Positions 10,820-20,112 of a stretch of 64,000 nt of DNA are shown here, in pieces (position 1 is the first letter of the stretch; the number at the start of each line of letters is the position of its first letter). Position numbers and translations under genes: made by a program. Location of the stretch: the NCBI GenBank assembly GCA_964500515.1, contig CAZCNE010000003.1, positions 62,001 to 126,000 of the forward strand, in the 5' to 3' direction. The stretch comes from Altimarinus sp964500515. GTDB lineage: Bacteria > Patescibacteriota > Gracilibacteria > BD1-5 > UBA6164. The notes beneath the pieces were generated by a model, which saw nothing but the letters and a program-made list of their open reading frames with translations, did not search any database and had not been told where the DNA came from.

Positions 10820-11941
10820 TTAAATTTTTAACGGCATAATTATATGCCTAAATTCTCAAACTTGTTTTTTCTTTTCTTCAATTATTGGTTTTATAAAAAC
10901 TGGTGATAGAGCATTTTCGAAGCTTAATTCAATATGATTTGTTTCAATAACTCATAAAACCTCTAAAAAATAAACAGAATTTATCCCTATAATATTTTCT
11001 TCTCATTCTAAACTTGCTTCAAGCTTAACATCTCATTCTCAAATTTGAGATTCTCAAGTTTCCAAAACGACATGATTATTATTAAAACTGATTCTTATAC
11101 TATAATTATTTTCTTTACTTATAAGATTTACTCTTTTTAGAGCTTGAATTAAATCAATTCTATTAAGTTCAACTTTTGTAGAATAACTTGTAGGAAAAAA
11201 ATTTGTATAATCAGGAAATTTTCCATTTAAAAGTCTAGAAAATACTTTTACATTTCAAAAATAAAATCAAATTTGATTATGTCCAGAAATAATTTTTATA
11301 TTTTCTGAATCTTTTATAATACTTTTTATTTCATAAGCAGTTTTATTTGGAATAATTTGAGAAAAATCCATATCTGATTTTTCTTCAAGTTTAGTTTTAT
11401 ATTCTGATAATCTAAAACTATCTGTTGAAGCAAAAGCTATATCATCTTTTGTAATATTTATGTATATTCAAGCCAAAGTTGGACGAATATTTCATTCTGC
11501 ACTAGAAAAAATTGTTTTTTCAATTGATTCTCTAAGAATATTTCATTTAATTGTAATGCTTACTTCCTCTTTTATAACAGGAATTACTGGAAATTCATCA
11601 GCTTCGATTCATTTAATTTTTGTTTTTCAATTTAAAGTTTTTATCTGTAAATTATTTTGTCAAAGAAGTTCCAATTCTATTTCAGGATCATCAACTAAAG
11701 TAATTAAACTAGTAAAAAGTTTGCTTGGTATAGCAAAACTTCATTCAGAAATAATTTCAATATCTTCTTTTATAACATACTCTATAGCCATTTCCAAATT
11801 ATTTGAAACCAAAACTAAACTACCAAAATTAACTTTTAGTAAAATAGTTTCAAGAATCGGAGTTGTTGTAATATTGGCAACAGCATGGTTTACAATACTA
11901 AGTCATTCTTTTAAGGTATCTGATTTTATCTTAAATTTCAT
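10820..11941 (-). CDS. dnaN: DNA polymerase III sliding clamp, beta subunit
   Basis: 373 aa, normal length for the homodimeric ring that tethers Pol III to DNA. It starts MKFKIKSDTLKEGL and ends with the canonical clamp C-terminus HIIMPLKI. In between are the expected three repeated clamp folds, with LAGIYI and ATDSFRLSEYK in the middle domain and FPDYTNFFP at the domain boundary. No dnaA or recF is adjacent, so this is not the usual origin cluster. The truncated priA gene lies upstream on the same strand. Confidence 0.93.
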
Positions 11942-12090
11942 AAAAAAATTTTTAATTATAAATTAAATTTTTTAAATTATCTAAAAAATAAATAATTAAT
12001 TTACATTTATTATTTAATATTTAAAACTTAATATTCATTTTACTTTTTTTTTTAATTTTTCAATTTTTAAAAAAATTTCTTGTTAAAAAC

Positions 12091-13083
12091 CTATTCAAAA
12101 ACTATACTTAATTTTGGATTTTTAATAATTTCATATCTTAAGTTTTCAAGTAAATTTCTTAAATTTTCTCATTTTAAAATGATTTTATGATGAAAATAAT
12201 TATTTTTTTTAAATCATTTTTCACTTAAAAATATTTCAGTTTTATTTTCTTGATCAAAAAATTCCAATTTATTTTTTAATATTTTTAAAAATTCTAATGA
12301 TTTTTGTTCATTTTTATCAAAATATTCTAAAACTGCGAAATCTTTGTATGGAGGATAAGAAAAGGCTTTTCTTTCATAAAGAGTTTTTTCTAAAAAATCT
12401 TTATAATTTCATTCTGTAATTAATTTTATCATTTCATTTGAACTAGTAAAAGTTTGAATAATTATTTCTTTTTCTTCTCATTTTCTTCATCATCTTCAAA
12501 TAAGTTGTCTTAAATTATCATAAGTTATTTCTTCTATATCGTATTTTGGTGCGTTTAATTCTTGTTCCAATAAAATTATAGCTAAAAGTGAAACATCTTT
12601 GAAATCAAATCAAGTTGTAAGCATTTTAGTTCAAATAATAATCTGAGAATTCTCTATTTCTCACAAAACTTCTTCTTTTTGTTTTTTTGTCTTTACACTA
12701 TCAGCATCAAATCTAAAAATTGAAATTCAAGGAAAATATGATTTTAAATTTTTTTCTATTTGTTGAGTTCCAACTCAAAGTTTTTCTAAATTTGGAGACC
12801 TACATTTTTCACATTTTAAATCCAATTCTTTTGAATACAAACAAATATGACAAACAAGTTTTTCTGGATTTTTATGTATTTTTAAACTTACATCACAATT
12901 TTTGCATTTATAAATATGTGAACAATCTCTACAACAAAGCAAACTATAATCTCATCTACGATTTAGATAAATTATAGTTTTTTTTCATTTTTCTAAATTT
13001 TTACTTATTTTTTCAAGCAAAGTATTAGAAATATATTTATTTAATTTACTTCAATCTTGAGAAAGATTTACTATATAATACAT
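12091..13083 (-). CDS. priA: PriA C-terminal half only: helicase domain 2 and zinc-binding region
   Basis: 330 aa matching the C-terminal half of primosomal helicase PriA (usually about 700 aa). Visible: YLNRRGDYS, eight zinc-binding cysteines (CCRDC, CKNC, CHIC, CEKC), LGVGTQQIEKNL, FRFDADS, helicase motif GTKMLTTGFDF, GRGGRKG (usually GRAGR), and the SYPPY motif after it. The 3'-DNA-binding domain, winged helix and Walker A domain are absent. The 137 bp upstream hold no coding sequence, so this is not a local frameshift. Without Walker A it cannot hydrolyse ATP alone. It may be a structural primosome adaptor, or pair with a separately encoded N-half. Confidence 0.85.
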
Positions 13084-13182
13084 AAAATTAACTAATAATT
13101 AATAGTGAATAATAAATAGTATTTAATTTTTTAGTTCTTAATCGCTTATATATTATAAGCAAAAACAAAATTTATCAACAAA

Positions 13183-13210
13183 AAAAAGAATGGATAAATC
13201 CATTCTTTTT
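13183..13210 (-). terminator. terminator of the Kazal-domain gene
   Basis: AAAAAGAATGGA/TCCATTCTTTTT perfect 12-bp stem with TAAA loop, 10 bp after the gene's stop codon. Confidence 0.75.
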
Positions 13211-13220
13211 TATTTATTTT

Positions 13221-14291
13221 TTATAATTTACTAACATCTACTAATCTCAATTTTCCTAGTAAAACAACTAATCTATCAGCAATTGTTTGATTATTTTTAA
13301 AATTTCAGATAATAGAATCAACTTTTTTTATCATATTTTCATGAATTGCTGGTCTTTTAATTGCTGAATATTTTTGCAATCTTTGCTTATAAATATCTAC
13401 AATTTTATCAATTATACCCATATATTTTGCTTCTATTTTTTTACATTCTCAAGCATAAGCTATCTTTTTGTTTTGTGCCATACAATTGTTTCAATAAGTT
13501 ACTCAATCAACTCAACAAACTGGATCATATTGCATAGTACAAGCTACATTTTCAGGATTATCTTTTTCTTCTATACAAGTCCAATTAGCAACAAAATTTT
13601 CAGGATATCAAATTTTTGTTCTAACAACAAATTCTCAATTTAAATTAATAAAATTATTTACTCAATCACTAGCTTCTTCACATGTAGATGAATTTTTCTT
13701 AGTAAATTCTTCTTTTAAACTTTCATTTGTAGCTAAACAAGACCATTTTACTTCTTGATCCATACATGCCATTAAAGTTCCTCATCAGATTTTTCAATTC
13801 GTCATAAAAAAAGTATTGCATCAATCTGAAGCTGAAACACATTTATTTCATTCAGCTAATTCAAAAATTTCTTTTGAATTATAATATTTTTTTAAACTAG
13901 ATAATTCAAGCAAATCATCTTTTGCTTTATCTAATAAAGCTGTTCTTGAACATAAAGAAACATTTTCTTTTCAATCTTCATATTTTTTAGTATAAACTAT
14001 ATAAGATTTATCTTTTTCAAAATCAAATCAACAAGTAGCTGAATCTTTGTTTGTAGTAATTTCTATATTTTTTGCAGAAGTTCATTTGTATGATTCTACA
14101 AGCTCAAATTTAACTAAATTTGAATTATTTTCATTAGTTATATCTACAACTTTACCAACAAAAACTGAATTTGCTTTTTCTAAGCTATTTTTTGGAGTAT
14201 CTGGTGCCTTGCATTTACATGCAAAACTAGAATTAACTTGAAGAAATAACAAAAGTAAAGCAAAACTTAATAAACTTAATATTTTTTTCAT
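13221..14291 (-). CDS. secreted Cys-rich protein: NTR/TIMP-like N-domain and Kazal-type inhibitor domain
   Basis: 356 aa with a signal peptide (MKKILSLLSF, cleavage near SSFA). The mature protein begins at once with CKC, as in NTR/TIMP-like domains, which use such N-terminal cysteines. FVGKVVDI and a Tyr/Val-rich beta region follow. A Cys-rich middle follows. At about residues 245-285 is a Kazal signature: CTMQYDPVCGVDGVTYGNNC, then CMAQ and a final AGEC. Kazal domains inhibit serine proteases. A secreted inhibitor could protect the cell from host or prey proteases. The role is inferred. TGA supplies the Kazal glycines in CGVDGVTYGN. Confidence 0.8.
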
Positions 14292-14459
14292 AAATATATT
14301 TTTAAAAATTAAAATATAAAAGATTAAATAATTAAATAATTTAATCTTCTAATATATAATACTTATAAATATAAAAAAGGTGACAAAAAAAAATATTTTA
14401 ACTTGACCTAAAGCATAAATTACATATTATAAACTTACTATTTTTTAAAAAATATTATT

Positions 14460-14765
14460 ATGTTTTTTGAAACTTTTATATGAGAAGATCAAAAATATTA
14501 TTTTAATTATAGATTTTGAGATTGAGTAATTCTAAAAAGTGAGTGATATAATTCAAAACAAGCAAGAGATAATTGAATAGAATCAGTGAAAGAAAATTGA
14601 GTTATATACGATAGATACGAAATTTTATGAAAATATTTTAACCTAAAAGCCAGAAATTGAGAAATAATATGAAATAGTGCCAGTTTTACAAATAAAGATG
14701 AATGCGAAGTAATTATAAAAAATATGATAGAATCTATAGCTAGTTCTCCAGTTATAGAGAGATAA
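14460..14765 (+). CDS. DUF1508 (YegP-like) protein
   Basis: 101 aa with the two-repeat fold of this family. Repeat 1: YYFNYRFGDGVILKSEGY with the following helix QARDNGIESVKENG. Repeat 2: YFNLKARNGEIIGNSASF with CEVIIKNM. Family members are small cytosolic proteins of unknown role. Under the standard code the gene would be broken by about ten TGA codons. The next gene begins 28 bp downstream on the same strand. Confidence 0.85.
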
Positions 14766-14793
14766 TTTAATTTATTTTTTAATCTATAAAAAT

Positions 14794-15177
14794 ATGAGTA
14801 AAGATAAAAATTGATTTTCTATTTCTTTTTGAATTTTTTTAATCTGATTTTTTGTAATAATAATTATTATAGCTTCTATGTTTTTGATTCCAATGTACAA
14901 TGTATGGAAAGCAGGACAAGAGTGAAAAGCTAATTTAATGAAAGCTGAACAAGAAAAACAAATTCAAATTGAACAAGCAAAAGCAGAAATGGAAAGCGCT
15001 AAATTAAGAGCTGAAGCTATAAAAATAATTTGAGAAGCAGCTAAAAAATATCCTGAATACAGAACTCAAGAATTTATCTGAGCATTTGCAAATGCTATGG
15101 AAAACTGAAGTATACAAAAAATTATATATGTTCCTACTGAAGCAAATATACCTATTACTGAAGCAAGGCCAGAATAA
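14794..15177 (+). CDS. small membrane-anchored coiled-coil protein, SPFH/prohibitin-tail-like
   Basis: 127 aa. One N-terminal membrane span (about residues 10-33, rich in I and F). Then NVWKAGQEGKANLMKAEQEK leads into an alpha-helical Gln/Glu/Ala/Lys-rich coiled coil with EQAKAEMESAKLRAEA. It ends IYVPTEANIPITEA. The coiled-coil pattern and PTE(A) tail resemble the C-terminal part of SPFH/prohibitin proteins, while the SPFH domain itself is missing. Likely a membrane scaffold, inferred. Confidence 0.6.
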
Positions 15178-15250
15178 ATTTTACATATTTAAATTAATAT
15201 TTATAATTTGATAAAAAATCTTTTGCTAATTTTAAATTTTTATATACAAT

Positions 15251-15279
15251 TTGCACTACTTAAATATTATCTGTATAAT
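15251..15279 (+). promoter_or_regulatory. promoter of rplY, TTGCAC-17-TATAAT
   Basis: TTGCAC and TATAAT hexamers with a 17-bp spacer. The -10 box ends only about 8 bp before the rplY ATG, so the message would have a very short or no leader. Hexamer positions may be off by two bases. Confidence 0.6.
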
Positions 15280-15287
15280 TTAAATTT

Positions 15288-15944
15288 ATGAAAAAAATTG
15301 ATTTAAAAGCTGAAATAAGAGAAGCTTGAGAAAAACTAAATAAACTAAGAAAAGACAAAAAAATTCCTTGAGTTGTTTATGGGCGTAAACAAGAAGCAAT
15401 TAGTATCAAACTTAACAGCTCAGAAATTGTAAGTCTGATAAATAAATACTGAAAAACTAATATTATTTCTTTAAATGTTTGAAGAAAAAAAATTGATTCT
15501 ATTATACATGATCATCAAAATGATCCTGTAAAATGAAATTTTATACATATAGATTTTTATGCTATAACTGCTTGAGAAAAAATAACTACAGAAATCCCTT
15601 TGAAATTTGTATGAGAAAGTGGAGCTGCAAAAATAGGAGCAACTATTGAAGAAAGATTAAAAGAAATAGAAGTAAGATGTTTGAGTGAAGATTTAGTGGA
15701 TGCTTTTGAAGTTGATATAAGTTTGCTTAAAGAAGCTGACGATATGATAAAAGTTGAAGATTTATGAATTGATCTTGAAAAATATGATCTAATCACTCCT
15801 TTGGAAGAAGTAGTTGCAAGTTCTTATATGCCAGTAGAAAATGTGATAGAAGAAGATACTCCTGAAGAAATCGAAACTGAATGAGAAGAAGCTAGTGATG
15901 AAGAAAAAGAATGAGAAGAATCTAAAGATGAAGGAAAAGAATAA
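15288..15944 (+). CDS. rplY: 50S ribosomal protein L25, CTC type with C-terminal extension
   Basis: 218 aa. The N-terminal L25 domain binds 5S rRNA and the TL5/CTC domain follows. Seen: LRKDKKIPGVVYG, HDHQNDPVKGNFIHIDFYAI and IPLKFVGESGAAKIGA, all canonical. A Glu-rich acidic tail (residues 190-218) ends the protein. Glycines of the PGVVYG and FVGES motifs use TGA or GGN. The very short spacing from the -10 box suggests leaderless or near-leaderless translation. Confidence 0.93.
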
Positions 15945-16014
15945 TATTTTCTTTACATATTTGTACTTTTAAATAGAATTTATTAAATTAAATTCTATTT
16001 TTTTACAAAATATT

Positions 16015-16335
16015 ATGAAAATTATACTTTACTGAAAATGAAAAGATTTTGATAAATTAGTAAAACTTGTAAATAATTCATTAAAAGATTTATGATTAGA
16101 TAAATTAGTTGATTTAGAAGAAAATAATTCTTCTGAAATTAAAAGTGAATTAAATATAAAAAAATCTCCAGCTCTTATAATAGAAGAGGAAAATATAAAT
16201 TTTAAAGATATTATTTTTGAATGACAAGTACCCGAAGAAGATGAAATAAAATCTATGTTTATTAGCATTATATGATGAACTTGTGATTCTTATTGTTCCT
16301 CTTTAAAATGTAATAATTGATGTTCTTGTCATTAA
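16015..16335 (+). CDS. thioredoxin-fold-like small protein with Cys-rich C-terminal tail
   Basis: 106 aa. The N-terminal 80 residues follow the small thioredoxin (Thioredoxin_3/glutaredoxin-like) order: beta strand MKIILYG, helix DKLVKLVNNSLKDLG, strand, IKKSPALIIEEENINF (the cis-Pro strand) and a last helix after GQVPEEDEIKSM. The redox CxxC normally found after strand 1 is missing (GKGKDF instead). The protein ends in a cluster of five Cys and one His (CDSYCSSLKCNNGCSCH). This could bind metal or act as the thiol centre. Function inferred only. It runs into a shared terminator. Confidence 0.6.
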
Positions 16336-16336
16336 A

Positions 16337-16369
16337 AAAAATCTTTTCTTAAAAGAAAAGATTTTTTAA
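16337..16369. terminator. bidirectional terminator between convergent genes
   Basis: Stem AAAATCTTTTCTT/AAGAAAAGATTTT with flanking A and T runs on both sides. It separates the thioredoxin-like gene (+) from the FecR-like gene (-). Confidence 0.8.
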
Positions 16370-16370
16370 T

Positions 16371-17819
16371 TTATTCTGAAACTTTTGCTTCTTTTATAAC
16401 CGTAAAAGAGTTTGTATAAAGTAATTTTCATCATTCTCCATAATATTTTACTTCATAAGTATTTGTTCATTCTTCAAAATTTCAATTATTTATATCCGCA
16501 TGATATCTCCAATCAGTAGAAAATTTTGTATATCTTTGTAAAGTGTATCAATTAACAACAATTTTTTCTACCAATCATTTTGGCACTGTTCATCTAATAG
16601 TAACTAAAGAATCTGTTGTTTTGTATGGACTTTTTCAAGGAGCTGTAAATATAAATTTAGAAGAATCAATTACAGTAGTATTTGTTGAAGAGTTTTTATT
16701 ATTTTCTTGATTTTGTACAACTTCTGATTTTGGTAACGTTCAATTAAAATAAATAGTATAAACATCCTTTGAAATTATATTATCTTCTGAATCATAAGTC
16801 TTTATAACCAAATCTGTTTCTTTTTTTGTTAAATCTATTTGACCAAAAGAAAAAGTTTTATTTTCAAGATTTAGTTTGGCGCTAACTGAATCTAACTTTA
16901 TACTTGAAATAAAATCACTATAATATCTTCAAGTAATATTAATTTTATTTGAAGAAACAACCATTTCATCTCTTAAATCATCAAGTTCTACAACAGAATT
17001 TGAAGAAGTTCTTCAAGTAGATATTTTTCATGTTCAAGTTAAATTTAAAGTTCAAGTTGATCAAGATAAATTAGATCAAGATCAATCTCAAAATAAATCA
17101 ATTTTATTTTTTGTATACCAATCACTACTTGTAAAAAAATTATCAATATTATCTTTTGATATTGATAAATCAATATTTTTATTTGAAGCATCTTGATTTT
17201 GAATCATAATAGTTTGTCAATTTCATAATAATGTTTTTTGTCAAACCAAATTTGATACTTCTAGCGATCATGCAATAACATATACTGAACTAATAACTTC
17301 ATTTTGTGACAAAGAAAAAATTGTTCAACTATATATTTTTAATTTTGCATAATTCATATCAATATCAAAATCTTTTTTAGCAACTCACCATAAATCAGAA
17401 GAAATCAATTTCATTATATTGTTGTTTTGCAATTCTAATTCTCATAATTTATTAAGCCTAAATTTTGCATCTTTATTACTAATATTTATAGTTCAGTCAT
17501 TAACTATTACTTTTTCATTTAATCACAAATTTATCTTAGATGTTATAAGTTTCTTTTCTGATTTTCCTGAAACTAAATAAGCTTTTGTATCTGGAGTATC
17601 TAAATCAACTAAAACAGTTCAAGTTGTTGTTTTTGATGTATTTTTTGAACTATCAGTTTTATTTTTATTATTATCAGCTTTTTGAAAAAATATTGCAAAT
17701 ATTATAAGTAAAAGAATGATTCATCAAATAATTGGGACCATATAATCTTTTAAAATTTTTTTAACTTTATTATTATTTTTATTATTCCTTCTAGAATAAT
17801 AATTGAATTTATTATTCAT
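16371..17819 (-). CDS. membrane-anchored FecR-like extracytoplasmic protein
   Basis: 482 aa. A basic N-terminus (NKFNYYSRRNNKN) precedes one membrane span (about residues 28-48, MVPIIGGIILLLIIFAIFF-like). The extracytoplasmic part begins with TVLVDLDTPDTKAYLVSG and a beta-rich FecR-like region (LNEKVIVNDGTINISNKDAKFRL, later VIAGSLEVS). A Ser/Gly/Thr linker and two Ig-like beta domains follow, the last including WRYHADINNGNFEEGTNTYE. Probably a cell-envelope protein. Gly in the linker is largely TGA. No sigma/anti-sigma partner is adjacent, so a regulatory FecR role is unlikely. Confidence 0.6.
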
Positions 17820-17944
17820 AAACTTTATTTATTTATTATAAATTAATTATATAAATAAATATACAAATTTTTTAGAAAAAAACAAATATTTTGTATTAAA
17901 TACAAATTCATGATATTATGGAACTTATAGTAAATAAATAACTT

Positions 17945-18256
17945 ATGAATTTTAACAGCAAAGATAATATAAGACATATTTGTAAAAACCCTGAAATACT
18001 AATAAGAATAATAAATTTTCTTCCAGAAAGTTTATCAAAAACTATAGATTACACCAATACAAATGTATGGTGAGTATTAAATATTAAACAAAAAAAATCC
18101 TTATTAAAAGCTATAGATGAATACAAAGAAACTTGAAACTTAACAAAAGATAAGCAAATAAGAAAAATGCTCGTTAATACTATAAGATTTATTGATTCTT
18201 TATGAAGCTATAAAAAATCTAGAATTGAAGATGGAGAAAAAAAGAAGATAAAATAA
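17945..18256 (+). CDS. unknown protein, zero-frame part of a probable frameshift gene
   Basis: 103 aa in the zero frame, ATG at 17945. Lys-rich helical protein with FLPESLSKTIDYTNTN and SLLKAIDEYKETG. Four codons before its TAA it contains A AAA AAG (18238-18244) in the frame required for classical -1 slippage. The downstream reading frame (-1) is open from there to 18963 and lacks any ATG, GTG or TTG start of its own near its beginning. The two parts most likely form one protein of about 339 aa. Whether this is programmed frameshifting, decay or a base-calling error cannot be decided here. Confidence 0.6.
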
Positions 18257-18963
18257 AAATAGAAAAATGACCTATATGACTAGAAGCATGTAAAAAAGAT
18301 TTTATTTTAACACACAAAAATATAAAGTTTTGAATTCAATTAACTCTATCAGAAAAAGCATGTATAAATAAAAAAAGAAACGAGTTAAAAGCAAATTGAG
18401 AAATGTGTAATACTAAATGATGGGAAGAAAAAGAAATGAAAAAAATGTCTTCAAGATTTATATCTGATTGTCCCGCATTATTTATAATAAACTCTAGTTT
18501 AAGCAAAGAAGCTACACAATTAAATATTATAGAAGAGTGTTTTTGAGATTGGAAAGATGAATGATTTAATTCATGATGACCAAAAATGTATCTAAGAAAA
18601 AAATTAAAAGATGAATTAAATGAAGTATGAAAAAGCGTAAATGATGTTTTAGATAATATTATTATTTTTTTAAAAGAAGTATATGAAAAATGAGATATTT
18701 ACAAATATACAGAAAAAAAAGTAAAAAATCTACATATAATTTATGATTGAGATAATATAAAAATATCATATTATAGAAAAAAGAAAAATAGAGAATTTAT
18801 ATATTCACTAGAAGTTTTTATCAGTGATAATTTATTAAGAAAGATTTGAATTCCTGAAATTTTAATCAACAAAAAAAATCTTTTAAAAACAAAAGAATCA
18901 AAACAAAATTGAAAAAAATGAAAGAAAAGAAAGCCTATAAAATATAATTTAAGAAAAAAATAA
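18238..18963 (+). CDS. unknown protein, -1-frame continuation of the preceding ORF
   Basis: About 240 codons in the -1 frame of the preceding ORF. The last in-frame stop upstream is a TAG at 18220 and there is no usable start codon after it until well inside. The region is charged and mostly helical with GPIGLEACKKDF, FISDCPALFIINSS, KMYLRKKLKDELNEVGK and a very basic C-terminus (NGKKGKKRKPIKYNLRKK). The latter suggests nucleic-acid or ribosome contact, inferred. Many glycines are TGA, so the reading frame is real coding sequence. No family recognised. Confidence 0.6.
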
Positions 18964-18997
18964 TATATTATTTTGTCAAACTTGTTTTGTAAAAAAA

Positions 18998-19025
18998 TTT
19001 GTAATTTTTGTTTTTCTTGTATAAT
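18998..19025 (+). promoter_or_regulatory. promoter of the lipoprotein gene
   Basis: TATAAT at 19020-19025 with TTTGTA 16 bp upstream. The ATG follows 42 bp later. Confidence 0.45.
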
Positions 19026-19067
19026 AGGCTTACCGATTTTTTATTTATATAATATAATTTTTAGATT

Positions 19068-19325
19068 ATGAAAAAATTATTAAGTTTAAGTTTGGCTTTA
19101 ATTTTAGCTTTATCTCTAGTTTCTTGTAATAAAGATGAAGAAACTACTATAGATACAGATACTACTACTACAACAACTACTACTGACACAACAACTAATA
19201 CTGATGATATGTTGCCAGTAGAAGAAAATACTATTGATGTTACAGATAATAACATGATGGATACAGAAACTGATACTACAACAACAACTACTACAACTAC
19301 TGATTCTGAAACTACAGTTCAATAA
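19068..19325 (+). CDS. small Thr/Asp-rich lipoprotein
   Basis: 85 aa. Signal peptide MKKLLSLSLALILALS with lipobox LVSC (Cys at residue 20), so probably lipidated and membrane-tethered. The rest is almost entirely Thr, Asp, Glu and Asn, with poly-Thr runs, and contains no Gly, hence no TGA. Such tails may be flexible spacers. It has its own promoter and a strong terminator. Function unknown. Confidence 0.75.
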   Translation: MKKLLSLSLALILALSLVSCNKDEETTIDTDTTTTTTTTDTTTNTDDMLPVEENTIDVTDNNMMDTETDTTTTTTTTTDSETTVQ

Positions 19326-19339
19326 TTATTGTTAAACAT

Positions 19340-19379
19340 AAAATAAAAGAGTATGAAATTTCATACTCTTTTATTTTAT
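19340..19379. terminator. bidirectional terminator, lipoprotein gene / ruvA
   Basis: Near-perfect palindrome centred on GAAATTTC, with arms AAATAAAAGAGTATGAAA and complement, A/T-rich ends on both sides. It overlaps the last codons of ruvA on the minus strand. Confidence 0.8.
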
Positions 19380-19955
19380 GTTTTTTATAACATAGTTTAC
19401 CACTTCTCATATTTCTTTAATATCATCAGGAATATTTTTAAGTATTTCATCAACTTTATTTAAATTGTATCATAAAGAAACCAAAGTTTCTTTTACTTGT
19501 TTTTGATTATTATTAATTGATTTATTATTATTTTCTTGAATTATATTAATATCATTTATAAAATCCTTATCTTTCAATTCAATATAAATTTTTTGTGAAG
19601 TTTTTTTTCATACTCATTTTGCATTTGAAAAAAATTCTTTATTTTCATTCAAAAAGGAATTGTATATTTGAGAAATTCATAAATCAAGTATATTTAAAGA
19701 AGTTCTTCATCAAACTCAAGGAATTTTCATAAATTCTAAAAAAAATTGTTTTTCTTCTTTAGTCAAAAAACCAAACAAACTTTGTCAAACCTCAGTAATA
19801 TGATGATATATAAAAAATTCAACACTTAATCAAATTTCAATCTGAGAATATGTTAAATCATTTATATTAATTTCATATCAAACTCATAAATTTGTTAAAA
19901 TAGAACATTTTCATAAATCTAAATCAATTATTTTTCAAGAAATATAAGAAATCAT
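19371..19955 (-). CDS. ruvA: Holliday junction DNA helicase subunit RuvA
   Basis: 194 aa, normal length. OB-fold N-terminus MISYISGKII, then VGYEININ and the FIYHHITEVGQSLFGF strand. Two helix-hairpin-helix motifs, with IPGVGGRTSLNIL and AKGVGKKTSQKI, bind junction DNA. A flexible Asn-rich linker and the C-terminal domain III (VKETLVSLGYNLNKVDEIL) contact RuvB. Glycines of the HhH loops are partly TGA. ruvB and ruvC are not in the window. Converges with the lipoprotein gene. Confidence 0.92.
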
Positions 19956-20038
19956 TTTAAAAAAATTAAAAAATAGTTTAACTCTCAAGCATCTTTTTCA
20001 AAGTTTAATCCATTAAGTTAAAAAGTAAATTTTTATTT

Positions 20039-20065
20039 TTGAAAAATACACTTTTTGTATATAAT
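20039..20065 (+). promoter_or_regulatory. likely secA promoter
   Basis: TATAAT at 20060-20065 with TTGAAA upstream at 20039-20044. The 15-bp spacer is short. secA starts 47 bp downstream. Confidence 0.4.
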
Positions 20066-20112
20066 TATGCCCTGATTAGTATGAAAAAATTCTATTCCTT
20101 AACCTTTAGTTT

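Noticed and set aside
11460..11966. Open frame of 168 codons on the plus strand across dnaN
   Set aside because: It is antisense to dnaN; the minus-strand frame gives a full sliding clamp.
20067..20102. 11-codon frame just before secA, like a SecM-type leader
   Set aside because: It starts before the likely transcription start and has no arrest-peptide features.
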